DNA of 64,000 bases from Campanula takesimana (Eukaryota; Streptophyta; Magnoliopsida; Asterales; Campanulaceae). The stretch's first letter is position 1. Each line of letters begins with the position of its first letter. Shown in pieces: positions 11,660 through 23,025 of the stretch. The notes under the pieces were generated by a model, which was not told the DNA's origin, made no database searches, and was given only the letters and a program-made list of their open reading frames with translations. A program made the translations under genes and the position numbers. The stretch covers positions 1 through 64,000 of the forward strand of contig JAOWBW010000564.1 in assembly GCA_026119855.1 (NCBI GenBank), written 5' to 3'.

Positions 11660-11698
<39 letters not shown>

Positions 11699-11857
11699 TG
11701 CACCCTGTTTTTGCCTAGACCGCCCTTTCGGGTTTTCAATCTAGCGGGCTTCTTTTTTTGCACGTGCTCTAATTTTTGCCTAGGCCGCCCTTGCGGGTTT
11801 TCAACCTAGCGAGCGATTTTTTTTTTTTTTTTTTTTTTTTTAAATGGTCTTTGTTTA
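11427..11857 (-). other. Spacer between integrase and antisense ORF of B, with hairpin repeats
   Basis: On the minus strand, after the integrase stop come a homopolymer A tract, two copies of a block around CTAG..GAAAACCCGCAAGGGCGG..CTAGGC (about 11775-11810 and 11710-11750), a second A tract, then the block GAACTACGAAGACCTGAGCC ... AACGTAGGCAACC (about 11601-11650). The same order occurs in C and A. The frames here are poly-F/poly-K artefacts of the homopolymers. Confidence 0.7.
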
Positions 11858-13203
11858 TTAAGCGTAGAACCTCTTGAGCTTGTCGAGGTTGACCTCCTTT
11901 GGCAGCTGGTCACCATCTAAATCCACGAGTCGGACTGCACCACCGCTTAGTATCTTTTTGACCACGTACGGACCGATCCATCGGGGTCCCCATTTCCCCA
12001 GGGGATTCATGGCATTAGGAGGATGTTGTCTTAAGACCAAATCTCCCACATTGATGTTTCGAGGCTTCACTTTTTTGTTGAAAGCTCTTGCCATCCTTTG
12101 CTGATATGCCCTCGTGCGTTCGAGTGCCCTTAACCTTTTCTCGTTGAGTAAGGCTAGCTGTTCGTATCGACTCTGCATCCAGTTGACCTCGTTGACTTGA
12201 TTCTCGAGGAGGACCCGTAGAGATGGGACTTCAAGTTCGATAGGGAGCACGGCTTCAGAACCATAGACCAATGCATAAGGAGTTTCTCCTGTTGCGGATC
12301 GTATCGACGTGCGGTAGCCCCACAATGCTAATGGTAGTTTTCGGGCCAATCCCTTCCTGTCGAGGCCATCTTCTTGACGATGGTCTCGATGGTCTTATTT
12401 GCTGCTTCGACTGCGCCATTTGCTTGGGGCCGGTAAGGAGATGACTTGTGCTTGGTGATCTTGTATTCTACCAAAAGTGCATCCATTTCCTTCTCGAAGT
12501 GAGAGCCGTTGTCGGAAATGATTTCATGAGGCACGCCGTATCGGCACATGATATTAATCTTTACAAATTCGGCCACTTTCTTGGCGTTGAGGGTTCGATA
12601 GGCTTGTGCTTCGACCCACTTTGTGAAGTAGTCGACTGCTACTAGGACGAATGACTGCCCATTGCTCCCGGCAGGATGAACTTTACCGATGATGTCTATC
12701 CCCCAACAAGAGAAAGGCCAAGGTGTGACCATGTTGTAAAGTTGTGAGGGTGGAGCATGTTGTAGATTAGCGTGGAACTGGCACTTGGCACACCTTTTGA
12801 CTTTCTCGATACAGTCTCGTTCCATAGTGCTCCAATAGTAACCAATGCGAAGTATCTTCTTGACTAGCATAAACCCATTCATGTGGGGTCCACATTCTCC
12901 TTCGTGCACTTCACACATTATCTCTTGAGCTTCGGTTTCATTGGCGCATAAGAGATTGATCCCGTCGTGGTGCCTTTTATAGACTCGGTCCCCAATCAGT
13001 ACGTACCGAGAGGCTAACCTTTGCAGAGCTGCTTGAGACTTCTTATTGATGTTCTCGGGATAAGTGCCGTCTTTGAGGAAGTTCATGATGTCTGAATACC
13101 ACGGAGAGTTTGTTTGAACCTTGTTGATCTCGATGCTCATGCAATATGCCGGACTGTTCCTTCGAGCAATTTTGAAAGGCTTCACCATTTTTCCTTTGGG
13201 CAT
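11858..13203 (-). pseudogene. Integrase of element B, one frameshift
   Basis: Read from 13203 downward, an HHCC-like N-terminal zinc region ends with CAKC. A DDE core follows: GIDIIGK (first Asp), SDNGSHF (second Asp) and GAVEAANK (Glu), the order of the retroviral/Ty3 integrase catalytic triad. The C-terminal part (ARKLPLALWGYRTS to the end at 11858) contains the LVLRQHPPNAMNPLGKWGPRWIGPY segment typical of the post-core region. The frame breaks near 12330-12349, where B has one base fewer than C (GAAAAC versus GAAAAGC). The enzyme would insert the cDNA into nuclear DNA. The TAA stop just precedes the spacer with A tracts. Confidence 0.85.
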
Positions 13204-13878
13204 TTCAACTAATGAAGCTATAGTGGCCAGTGCATCGGCGAAGCGATTCTTATCTCTTGGCAGGTAGTTGAAAGTGATCTCTTGGAATTGTTCAACCAGT
13301 TCTTCAAGGTGCTGACCATACTGTTGGAGAGTCGGGTCTTGGGTTCGCCATTTGCCCGATTACTGATTGATAAGGAGCAAAGAGTCGCCGAACACTTCTA
13401 GTTCCGTGACGTTTCTGTCGAGATCTGCTTCTAGCCCCGCTATACATGCTTCGTACTCGGCAATGTTGTTGGTAGCTTCGAATTCCAGGCGTATGGCAAT
13501 GGGAGTGTAGATGTATTTTGGATCGACAAGCAATACCCCTATACCAAAACCGTGTTTATTGGCGGCGCCATCGAAAAAAAGTTGCCACTTGTCTTCCTCG
13601 GTTGCAGTACAAATTAAATGCTCGTCGGGCAACTGTACATCTTCCCCCTTCACTTCGTCACACGGGAATTCGGCAAGCTGGTCACTGAACACTTTCCCCC
13701 TGACGGATTTTAGTGTGACGTAAGTGATATCATAGCCGGCGAGCATGAAGTACCATTTGGCTATTCTTGTTGACATGAAAGGCTTCTCGAAGATGTAGCG
13801 GAGCGGGTCCACCTTTGCTACTAGCTTGATCGGAAAAGCTTCCATATAGTGTTTGAGCTTTTGAGTGACCCAAACCAA
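13204..13878 (-). pseudogene. RNase H C-terminus and second (aRH-type) RNase H of element B
   Basis: The frame 13360-13878 starts in the RT-linked RNase H/connection region (WVTQKLKHYMEAFPIKL, then DQLAEFP) and enters a second RNase H (WQLFFDGAANKHGFGIG, NNIAEYEACIAGL, FGDSLLLINQ) with the expected acidic residues D, E and D. An additional archaeal-like RNase H after the original one is a hallmark of the Tat lineage. The frame ends at a premature stop at 13360-13362: TAA where C has CAA (a C-to-T change). The downstream part (SGKWRTQDP-like, to 13203) continues toward integrase. Confidence 0.8.
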
Positions 13879-13895
13879 TGCTGCACATGACTTCT

Positions 13896-15710
13896 CTAAA
13901 ACAGAGTAGTTCTTTTCGCCTCCTTGGAATCGGCGACTGACAAATAAATGGCGTTCTCCTTTGTGGACTCTCGTTGCTCTTGTGCTAACATAGCCCCTAG
14001 GGCTTCATCATTGACAGTGAGATAAAGCAACAGAGGTTTCTCCTTGTGTGGCGGAACTAGAACAGGAGGGCACGTCAAGTAATGCTTCACTTGATCGAAG
14101 GCTTCTTGGCACGCGTCGGTCCATTCCAGAGCCACGTTCTTCTTGAGTAACTTGAAGATTGGCTCGCACATGGAAGTAAGTTGGTGCACAAACCGACTGA
14201 TGTATTGTAGTCTGCCCATGAAACCTTTAATCTCTTTCTGCGTCTTCGGAGGAGGCATGTCAATGATTGCCTTGATTTTGGAGGGGTCTACTTCGATTCC
14301 CCTTTCTGTGACCATATAACCAAGAACTTTGCCTCGGATAACCCCAAATGTGCACTTTGTAGGGTTGAGCCTCTTCTTGTGTTGACGAAGCCTTTCGAAG
14401 AACTTGCGGAGATCGGTCAAATGAACACCATCGGTCCCTTTGGAGTGAATGATCATGTCGTCCACATAGACCTCGATTTCTTTGTGAATCATATCGTGGA
14501 ACAAGTCTGTCACGGCTCTTTGGTAGGAATCCCCAGCGTTTCTTAACCCAAATGGCATGACTGTGTAGCAAAAGGTACCCCACGGTGTTGTGAAGGCTGT
14601 CTTATGTTGATCTTCCTCGGCCATGAGAATCTGATTGTACCCAGCGAACCCATCCACAAATGAGCGAACCTCGTAGGCAGCAGTGGAGTCGACTAGCATG
14701 TCGATATTAGGGAGTGGAAAATCATCCTTTGGGGAAGCTTTGTTTAAATCCCGGAAGTCTACACAAACTCGGACCTTGCCGTTCGCCTTCCTGACTGTCA
14801 CAATGTTGGCTAACCACGTCGGATACTCGATAACCTTGATGAAACCCACGCTGAGGAGCTTCTCAATCTCTTCTTTGACCTGCAGAGACCATTCTGGCTT
14901 GATCTTCCTGAGCTTCTGTTTTACTGGCCTGGCATCTTCTCTGATCGGAATCCTGTGCTCCGCTACCTTTCTGTCTAAACCCGGCATGTCTTTGTATGAC
15001 CATGCGAACACATCCACGAACTCCCGTAGTAATGCAGTCAATCTGTCTCTGTCGTCTCCCTTGAAGAAGCTTCCAATCTTGGTTTCTTTTGGCTCTTCTT
15101 CGGTACCCAGATTAACAACCTGCAATTCTTCGTCAGCCTTTGGACCATTCTCGCCACGACTACGGACTTGTTGAGCAAGTTCATTTAAGTATGTTGTGTT
15201 TTCGTGGTCTATTTCATCATAATTTGAATCGTTATTAACTTGTTCGTTAAGTTCATTATTAGTTAATTCATCATTTATGATGTTTGCAATCTCAGGGTAC
15301 TCAGAAATATCAAATTTTTCATTAGCAAAGAAAGGAAACACACGCTCGGCTATGGCCTCCAAATCCTCTTGGGTGAGGGTATTAGAGACACTCTCGGACT
15401 CGAAAGTAAGTGTAAGCTGCTCTTCCTTTGTTGCTGTTCGGGGTATGCAACCCATTTCTTGGACTAAGAATTCCTCGGATACCACGGGCCCTTTTGTTGA
15501 ATACCAATTGTTGATCGGCTCGGAGCTTGGCGGGATTTCACTGATAGTCTCGTTCATGATGACGGTGTCATGGATGGCGTTGACTTGGCATTCGTTCATT
15601 ACGGCAAGCTCTTCGAACATGGAGGCTAAATCTGTCAGTTCTTCCCCCACGGTGATTTCTGTCTCGGACTCTATAGTCACCTTCCTTCCCCACCATTCAC
15701 GGGGCGACAT
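13896..15710 (-). pseudogene. Reverse transcriptase and RNase H of element B
   Basis: A 604-codon open frame. After an acidic linker, the reverse transcriptase runs through VRVCVDFRDLNKASPKDDF, then AFTTPWGTFCYTVMPFGL and the catalytic YVDDM (D-D pair), then KCTFGV and GYMV. RNase H begins near EWTDACQEAFDQVK and YLTVNDEALGAMLAQE. The frame is lost at about 13940, where B has one T fewer than C in a T run, giving the aberrant tail YLSVADSKEAKRTTLF. One missense is visible: NAGDSYQR in B versus NAGASYQR in C, next to the active-site helix. The start of this frame overlaps the previous one because of another 1-nt loss near 15730. Confidence 0.85.
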
Positions 15711-17266
15711 GGGAGTTGGTTCCCTTTCGGATTTTGGATCTCACAATCGGAGAAGATTTCGAGGCCGGGCTTTTTGACACCCTTGTTGTTAACCCATGGT
15801 TCGGGAAAGATCATGTATGGAACGTCTTCCCCTTGGCGGACAAAATAACCATTCAACGTCTTGCGGTAAGGCCTTAGATTAGGGACCTCATAACGACGGC
15901 CTTCTTTACGAGCTCGGGCCTTTTCGCTTTTGATTGCTTGTTCTTGCTTCAAGTCTTCTTCGGAAGGCTCGTACCCCAAACCGAATGTGTTCTTGACAAA
16001 TGGGACTTGCACGGGATGTAGGATTCCTTGCTGATATTTCCCTAAGCCTAAACCAGGGAAGTAGTCCATATCCCTCATCATGCGGAGTACTTTGTGATTG
16101 CTGGGGGTCCATGATCCGTTTCCCCCTTTTTTGTCAATGGCGTTGATTGAGACGCCGGAGAGAGTGGAGTCTGGTAGACCATGCTGAACTTGGTGGACGG
16201 GCTCACCTTTTCTGTGGATAGTGATGTTTTCAGCCATTACGGTCACTATTTCATCACCGTTTCGGATCTTGACACATTGGTGGAGAGTTGACGGTACGGC
16301 ATTAGCACTATGAATCCATGGTCGACCCAACAGTAAGTTGAACGAGGCCGGGATATCAAGCACTTGGAATGGAACGGACATGACCATGCTCCCAAACTCA
16401 ATGTCAATTTCGATCATACCCATGACTGTACGGGCGGTGCTGTCATAACCTCGGATTACTTGAGTAGAGGGCTTTAAATCAGAATCCTTAAGCCCCAGTA
16501 TGCCCATGATTCTACCAGGCATGAGATTGAGTGCAGAACCGCCGTCCACTAAGACTCTTGAGACGGGCCTCCCCCTTGCTCGTACCTTGAGGTAAATAGC
16601 TTCGTTGTGGTCGGAACCAAATGGTGGAAGGTCCATATCGGCAAAGGTGATGACGTTGCCAAAGTGAATGTGACCAATCATTGCTGTGAGGTCCTCGGGA
16701 GTAGTATCGGGAGAAACTGATGTATCATCGAGATTGCGAATGACAAGATCTCGATGTTTCTTTGAGGATGCAATGAGGTCCCAAATAGAGATGTTGGCTT
16801 GAGTTTTCTTGAGTTGGACAAGTAGAGGATCTTCGGGAGTGTTGTGAGCTTGCGGCCTTTGAGAAGAGGAGCTCGGTGCGGAAGTGGAAGGGTTGCTTGC
16901 TATGACTCGACCGGATCGAGTTAGCATATTGACATTCCCATCTTGCTTCTTTTTCCTATTCTCTAGTACTTCCCTCATTACCTCATCATAAGTCACTACA
17001 TAACAAGAATTGTCAATTTTATTCATAACATTGGGGCCCCCATTCACAATTGGGATTGAATGGGTGGTCCCCTTAAGTTCTCCTATCTCTATTACATTGA
17101 CATGCTCGTCATTAGTCACTACAAATTCTTTCTTATCTATGAGATCTTGAATGACATTGCGGAGAACGAAGCATTCTTCGGTGGTGTGGCCACTATATTG
17201 GTGGTAGCCACAATATTTGTGGTGAGCATGATTGTCGTGGATCGTCTTGGGTTGGTACCCTTGCAC
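15677..17266 (-). pseudogene. Gag C-terminus, protease and G-patch linker of element B
   Basis: The frame begins near the end of gag with a cysteine/histidine knuckle (KYCGYHQYSGHTTEEC). About 200 residues later comes a retropepsin-like protease (VSRVLVDGGSALNLMP, with DGG in place of the usual DTG/DSG, then LLLGRPWIH), which would cleave the polyprotein. Next is a G-patch motif (PGLGLGKYQQG), which binds RNA or helicases in other proteins. The frame ends aberrantly (NPKGNQLPCRP) where B lacks a base that C retains at about 15735. Upstream it is separated from gag proper by a 1-nt loss near 17290. Confidence 0.8.
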
Positions 17267-18579
17267 GGGTGTGACTTGACCCTTTGCTTGAGGACCTCGA
17301 ACACTTCGGTTTGAGTCATGCCTTGGAGAGGCGTGTACACACGGTCACTTCGGGGCCTTTTCCCTTGAGGTGGAGGAACCTTTTTGTAATTCCCCTTGTC
17401 AATAGTGACGGCGTTGACCGAGGCCTCTTTTGTGGAGTTGGAAGCGGCCTTGTAGCGGTAAGTAGGAGTGGTCTTCTTAATCTCCTTGAGCAAGTCATCC
17501 ATGCGTACCCCCGCCTCATACATTTGGGAGAAGTCGGAGTAGCAAGCTCCACTTAGGTGAGTGCGGAGATCAATCTTGAGACACTTGAGAAAGATGTCCA
17601 TTTGCTCTTTTGTGTTCGGCCTCTCAACAATTTCGGAGAGTTTGTCATTCCATCTCCTTGTGAAGTCGATGAAGGACTCATTGTCTCGTTGAGTAGTGTT
17701 CTCTAGCTCTTTCCTTGTGGGCCGGTGAGTGGTGTTGCCTTGGTATTGGTTCTTGAAGGCAAGCATGGCGGAGTCCCAATCAAGACGGACAGTGAGCGGG
17801 AGAGTAGCATACCAATCTTTTGCCGCCCCCTCGAGAGTGAGAGGAAAGCATTGAGCCATCACCTTGGTGGAGACCTTCTTTGGAACCATTGCCCAAATAT
17901 AAGTCTCGATGTGAGCCATAGGACAAGAGTTGCCCTTGAATTTGCTTATGTCGGGCATCTTGAACTTATCGGGAAGAGCGGCCATAGTACTCATGAGGAT
18001 GGATGATTGATAAAGGCTTGTGTCGGAGCCTTTCCCCATGTTGAGCCCATTAAATTTTTGGTCGATGTAGGCCATGATAGAATCCACCATTTTGGGCTCA
18101 TTGTTCTCGGAACTTGGTTCCCCCATCTTTTTGGTGCGGGTGCTGACATACGGACTTTTGAATAAACCCTCGGTCCATTCGGATTCATCATCATTGTTCT
18201 TGTTCTTTCCCTTGGCAAGGTTGGTGAGCTTTTCTTTCATTAGCTCCATTTCGGCCTCGTGGGCCTCCCTTTGGCTGTCGAGGTGGGATTGCCAAATGTC
18301 ATCTTTGCTTTGTGCCTCCTTGTTAAGGGTGGAGACTTGCTCTTGGAGGAGTTGGACCATAGTTGAGAGCTGTTCGAGAGACATGGTGTTGCTGCTGCCG
18401 GTCATGGTTGGAGCTGTTGGAGTGATCTCTTCACGGACTAACCGATTTGCTGAATCCCGGTAGACTTTGTAAGTACCAATTGAACCTATATTACAGAAGA
18501 GGCCCTTGTCAGTCTTGAGTAACACTTGCGGTCCATGAAGAGGCTTAGAGCACACAGTTGGGCACACGACTCGAACCAC
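17137..18579 (-). pseudogene. Gag of element B
   Basis: A 480-codon frame. The likely real start is the internal ATG at about 18405 (MTGSSNTMSLEQ), because the first 58 residues read like leader sequence; the gag remnant of A also begins with a serine/asparagine-rich MASNSNNN. Then come a coiled-coil-like region rich in E, K and Q (to about residue 120), and the retrotransposon gag core (about residues 205-345: YIWAMVPKKVS, AAKDWYATLP, SFIDFTRRWNDKL). Gag would form the particle. After KGTNPRRS the frame is wrong: the natural continuation is in another frame, where the zinc knuckle lies. This points to a 1-nt deletion near 17290 rather than programmed shifting, since no slippery heptamer is evident. 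Confidence 0.8.
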
Positions 18580-19697
18580 ATAAGAAAAGACTCTTTTTTT
18601 TTTTTTTATATAAGTCGGAGGGAATGAATCCCTTTTGGGGTTTCTAAGAAAATAATGGAATCGTCACACTAGTATATAGACCATCTCGCGGTCCCATATA
18701 CTCATCGGATTCCACCACGTTTGTGAATCCTACATGTATCGGGATTAGACTAAATTAATGTAGTAAAGCATACATGCGGGGACGGATTTTTATTGCGTCC
18801 TTTTCAACAAGTTGGCATGTATGATTTGAAGACATTAGTTTAGGGAAATCTCGGTACATGGAAACCGACTTGAGTCACGGAGTGTTAGACCCTAACTAGA
18901 ATTTGTGTGGTTTGTGCTCGGCTTGAATATGAGGCTCAAAGGTCACCCCCGGCATGTAGTCTTGAACTACGCCACGGGCTGAGGTTTACCGCTTCGAAAG
19001 AGCCAAGGTCTGGTGGAGCTTGAAACTTTCTAGGACGGGCCTCGACGGGTTTGGGGTTGGACTTGTGCGACTCGATAGTGAGCAGTTCATAGGAATATAT
19101 GCATGTAGTGTGAGGTCTAACAAGTGACAAAAAATTTTATTTTATTTTTTTTATATTTTTTTTTTTTTTTGAAAAGAAAGAAAAACACACAAAACACGTA
19201 AGCACATAAAATTACAACTCCCGAATCACCCGTGTGACCGGTAAATAAAACACAAAATTAAAACAGTCCGAGGGTTCTGTTCTGATGCAGGCAACTGTGC
19301 CCACACCCCACTGTACTGCTCAGTCACTGAAACCTGTCTCTGTTCTGGAACCAACCCAGAAGCGTGCGCCTCTGAGTTCTGATATGGGACGCGCGCGCAT
19401 GGCGCAATCATTATGGAAGGCGCGCGCTTCTGGTACACACCTGTCAGAATGTCAGACTTTGGACTCAGGGGATTGCCCTGGTCCTATGTTCATATTGTAA
19501 CCCCTGCAGAAGTGATTAGTGCAGAATAACAGAAGAAGAAGATGAAGAACATGAAGAAGTGGACGATTCTGGTTCTTGATGCGGGATGCGCGCGCCTTAG
19601 GCTTAAAAGGCCAGACGCGCGCGCCTCCCCCATCAGGAAACAGAATGCCCAGAAAAGATGTAGATTTTGATCAGAATGCAAGTTTAACCCTCAAATG
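18580..19697 (-). other. Leader of element B
   Basis: Non-coding DNA between gag and the primer site. It matches the leader of A (6604-7028 plus 19789-20160) on the opposite strand, including the block around CTTCAAATCATACATG where B itself inserted into A. It carries two GC-rich modules, near 19375-19435 (three boxes) and 19585-19628 (two boxes), and T-rich tracts near 18594 and 19140-19170. Confidence 0.75.
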
Positions 19698-19715
19698 TCC
19701 CCAGCGGAGTCGCCA
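19698..19715 (-). other. Primer-binding site of element B
   Basis: TCCCCAGCGGAGTCGCCA on the + strand, i.e. TGGCGACTCCGCTGGGGA on the minus strand. It is followed by one C and then the LTR edge at 19717. It has the same position and nearly the same sequence as in A (6605-6622) and in F (40250-40267). Confidence 0.85.
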
Positions 19716-19716
19716 C

Positions 19717-19788
19717 TGTAGATACCCCGGGTGGGAACATCACGCGCCCGAGCCTAAGGCCGTGGTGTTCCCACCCGGGGTATCTACA
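19717..19788. repeat. 72-bp palindromic vestige of the 5' LTR of element B
   Basis: Instead of a ~980-bp LTR there are 72 bp made of two 28-bp arms that are inverted copies of the LTR terminus (27 of 28 positions pair), around a 16-bp loop CGCCCGAGCCTAAGGC. The left arm is the normal minus-oriented LTR edge next to the primer site. The right arm ends GGGGTATCTACA, the edge of a +-oriented LTR, and directly abuts the ACATG target duplication. This could be a fold-back deletion product or an assembly collapse. Confidence 0.8.
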
Positions 19789-20167
19789 ACATGCCACTCG
19801 TTGTTTTGGACGAAATAAAACTCCGTCCCCAAGTGGTTATTATGGACGAAAATAAAAATCCGTCCCCGCATGTATGCTTTACTACATTAATTTAGTTTAA
19901 TCCCGACACATGTAGGATTCACAAGCGTGGTGGAATCCGATGAGTATATGGGACCACAAGAAGGTATGTATACTAGTGTGACGATTCCACTATTTTTCTA
20001 GAAACCCCAAAAAGGACCACATCCTTCCGACTTTTGTAAATAAATAAAAAAAGAGTCATTTTTCTTATGTGGTTGAGTCTTTTTCCTTTGTTTGTGGGTT
20101 AATTATTTTACTCAAAATATGTTTGTGGGGCCAACCTAAGATCGACCGTGTTCTCTCAATAGGTCCA

Positions 20168-20640
20168 ATGGCTTCCAACAGCAACAACAACAAGGGTGAG
20201 ATCATCTCCGTGTCTAATGAAAGGCTCTTTAACATAATAAGAGCCATCGGGGAACAAATGGATAGAGTTGCCGAGGATTCCCACCGCAAGGATGATTTGT
20301 GGCAAGACCGTCTTGATCTCGAGAGGAAAATTCACAAGGAAGAAGTGTCCGAACTTAAGGCTCGTTTGCAAGAGCTCACCGACAGCAAGGCAAAGGTCCA
20401 CAGTAAAGCACGCTCAAGTGGCTCATCCCTCAAAAGTCACAAAGGTGCCACCGACGACCGTGTCTACACCTCTCTCAAGGGTACAAGCAACCACAACCAA
20501 TACGTTGCAACCATGCCCACCACAAGTGGTGTGACTATCACCTATGCAGCAGTCACCTCACCGAGGATTGCTTCTCCATACGTAACATCATCCAAGACTT
20601 GATTGACAATGGTGAATTTACCGTGGGTGAGGAACAAAAG
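20168..20640 (+). pseudogene. Gag remnant of element A, core deleted
   Basis: ATG at 20168 (MASNSNNNKGEI); upstream in-frame residues are leader. The N-terminal coiled-coil-like part (residues to about 85) aligns in character with gag of B. It then jumps to DDRVYTSLKG, which corresponds to SDRVYTPLQG near the gag C-terminus of B, so the gag core domain is missing. The frame is open to 20602. Beyond it, another frame encodes a stretch like the IQDLID segment that follows the zinc knuckle in B. It then ends abruptly in non-coding sequence that in B and C lies after integrase. Confidence 0.7.
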
Positions 20641-21087
20641 TTAGAGAATGGCAACATGCAAGAACTCATCAAGGAAGAGGCTCAGATTTGAAATGGGGTT
20701 TCAACAAGAGATCATGCTACAAGGCCGACAACAACAATCTCCGTTTATCTTTCTCTACCTAGAAATAGGATTAAAAAAAAAAAAAAAAGAGTCAAATTCC
20801 TCTTTAGTGTGCATTCAAGTTTTCTCTCGTCCTATGTTAAATGTTCGAGTCCATTGAGTCATCAAATAAAATTCGTTCTTGTCCTCATACACTCTTCCAA
20901 ATTATTCAATTAATTCTTGGCAAAATGATGAAAAAATGTCTAAACAAGTTTTGGAATGAAGGCCATCGCTTGAACGCCTAGAGACTAAACATCGAAGACG
21001 GCATCAACAGCGAAGACATCAACAATGACGAAATCAAGACAAAGAAAGGTGGAGCAACAATCATGAAGCAAAATTTTCAAAAAGGGG

Positions 21088-21125
<38 letters not shown>

Positions 21126-21539
21126 GCTAGGTTGAAATCCTCAAATCAACCTAGGCAAAAGTTAGAGCACAAAAAAAAAATTAAAAAAAAATCCCCCTCA
21201 ATCAAAGAAGTATAAGATCAACATCATTCCACCAATGAAGGACGAAGCAACAACCATCTCAACGAAAGGAGCATCAACAAGAACTACGGTGACCTGAGCC
21301 TCTTCACTGGAGGAACGTAGGCAACTTTCGGGTCCGGTCTCATGTAAAAAAGAAGATATGTTTAGCCCTAGCGTGTTATGGTGACCGGCCTTCCTCTCGA
21401 ACTTATCAAGACATCTTTGTACGATTCATTTGCCAATGAATTAATCACCAAAAGATTGAACAAGTTTCTTAGATTTGGAATCGCTATCCGTTCCTTTGTC
21501 GAGTCTAGGGGTTTCTCTTCTTTTTGCGATACTCCCAGT
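20641..21539 (+). other. Post-integrase-type spacer of element A
   Basis: Protease through integrase are absent: the gag remnant passes directly into sequence that follows integrase in B and C. This includes an A tract (21088-21121), a CTAG..CTAGGC hairpin block (about 21125-21160), and the block GAACTACGGTGACCTGAGCC ... AACGTAGGCAACTT (about 21282-21330). No coding capacity is seen. The solo copia LTR then interrupts it at CCAGT (21535-21539). Confidence 0.65.
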
Positions 21540-23020
21540 TGTTGGTAGTGGTGCCCTAGGCACGTTTAATAAACGTTGTAATTGTTATCATTTATTTCAT
21601 ATCAATAAAGACAAGTTTTGATTATTATTGTTGTTCATGTTTACTTATAATAATCTCCGTCCCTAGTACTTGTTAAGCACTAGTATAAAGGCTAAATGAT
21701 CATGGGATGATCATGTTAGATCTATGGGTACTTGTTTGGAACAAGGTACTGGACATGACCCGCTTTATGAGATGTATGTCATGGTCTATGTCATACATAT
21801 ATCTCATATTAGTTATGTCATTTGAATCCTTAGACATGAAGTTATTATAGTCTTCCACTTGATGAACATTATGTTTGACATATTCAAACGCTACTTTTAA
21901 CCGAGTAGTTATAAAGGGTGTGATTGGCATAATCGGATTCCCGTTGGGAAGAATAATAAGCTAAATGGATTTGTCCCTCCTCGGAGAGATGTCAAGCTTG
22001 GGCCTCTCGTAGGAATGATGTTGATGAAATGTTCGGCCGGACTCAAATGAATTGATTGGATCAATGTCATTTGGATTATCAACATATTCGGAATCGAGAA
22101 AGTATTGAACAAAACAAGTTGACTGTTTGACCATGACTTGTGTTCAATGACATCGTGGACAAAGGGATTGTGACATATTCTAAGAGGAATGCGAACTTGT
22201 ATCTAGTTATACTATTTGGGTAGGTATGACGGTTTGCTAGAACCTAATCATATCTTATGGGATCATGTTTGAGCTCATTGCCAACTTAGTATAATCCTAG
22301 AGGGTCACACACAATAGAACGAATCTTTAAAAGGACTACATTGGAATTTTGGAAAATCTGGACTTTCTGAGAAGTGGGCGACCGCACATAATGGACTGGG
22401 CGGCCGCACACTTAGCTCAGAAATGTACCAGTTTTGTTTCAGAATGTTGTGCGACCGCACAGAGGTTTTTGGGCGGCCGCACAGTACTGTCGACTGGCAC
22501 TTTCCTAATTCGATTTGGAATGTCTTTTGACACAAGATTCCTATTTGGAATAGGTCTTGCTTGTGTATAAAAGGATGGGTTCGGCCAGAACTTCAGTGAT
22601 AGCCTTTTGTGAGTCTCCAAAGAGTTTGAGAGAGGTTTTATTTTGTTCTAAGACATCTTTGGTTGAAGAACAAAATAATACACAAAATAAATTCCATATA
22701 GTTCTTTTGATTGTGAAAAAGTGTTTCATAATTTGGTCTAGCAACCAAGATCAAAGAAGCTCCTTTGATATTCGTTCGAAGTGTGGATACCGCTAGAGGG
22801 TGAAAATCATCATCTTCAAAGTTCGTGTTCAAGCTTTGTGATCGTGATCAAGTCTTCAAACCTCCACCAAAGACCAAGAGAATTTGATAGCCATCAAGGT
22901 TTAGTTTATTTCTTTATTCTTATGTTGTATTTGATTTAATCATATGAACGGATCCATGGCTTTGGGTTTCAAAATTTTAAATGCTAAATTCCGCTGCGCA
23001 TGTTACCTAGAAACCCAACA
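21540..23020 (+). mobile_element. Solo Ty1/copia-like LTR nested in element A
   Basis: Begins TGTTGGTAGTGG and ends CCTAGAAACCCAACA; the edges form the usual TGTTGG/CCAACA inverted ends. CCAGT is duplicated at 21535-21539 and 23021-23025. The string CCGCTGCGCATG near the right end is typical of copia LTR ends. There is no internal region, so this is a solo LTR left by LTR-LTR recombination. Four copies of a GCGRCCGCACA motif lie between about 22378 and 22492. Confidence 0.85.
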
Positions 23021-23025
23021 CCAGT

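Larger units (their letters stand above)
7029..19788 (-). mobile_element. Tat-like Ty3/gypsy element B with antisense ORF, nested in A
   Basis: The ACATG duplication at 7024-7028 and 19789-19793 fixes both ends. On the minus strand the order is: vestigial 5' LTR (19717-19788), primer site (19698-19715), leader, gag, protease, reverse transcriptase, RNase H, second RNase H, integrase, then an antisense ORF (10026-11426, + strand), a minisatellite, polypurine tract (8010-8018) and 3' LTR (7029-8009). The dual RNase H and the antisense ORF after integrase are features reported for the Tat lineage (Grande, Retand, Ogre-type elements). Gag-pol is interrupted by several 1-nt indels and one stop. 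The 5' LTR is reduced to 72 bp, so B could not produce a normal transcript from its own left LTR. Confidence 0.9.

Noticed and set aside
11603..11809. Frames with long poly-F or poly-K tracts near the A/T homopolymers
   Set aside because: Artefacts of homopolymer tracts in the non-coding spacer; not conserved between B and C.
13360..13878. Endogenous pararetrovirus instead of an LTR element
   Set aside because: LTRs, polypurine tract, integrase with a DDE triad and target duplications are present; no movement or coat protein is seen.
14683..15777. Plus-strand frames of about 165 codons opposite the reverse transcriptase of B
   Set aside because: Complement shadows of the pol reading frame. 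They recur opposite pol in C only because the sequences are homologous.
17137..17300. Programmed frameshift between gag and protease of B
   Set aside because: No slippery heptamer or downstream structure is apparent, and a simple one-base loss near 17290 restores agreement with the expected reading. Decay or assembly error is simpler.
21700..22620. Small frames within the solo copia LTR as genes
   Set aside because: All are under 80 codons, on both strands, inside a solo LTR with clear target duplications.
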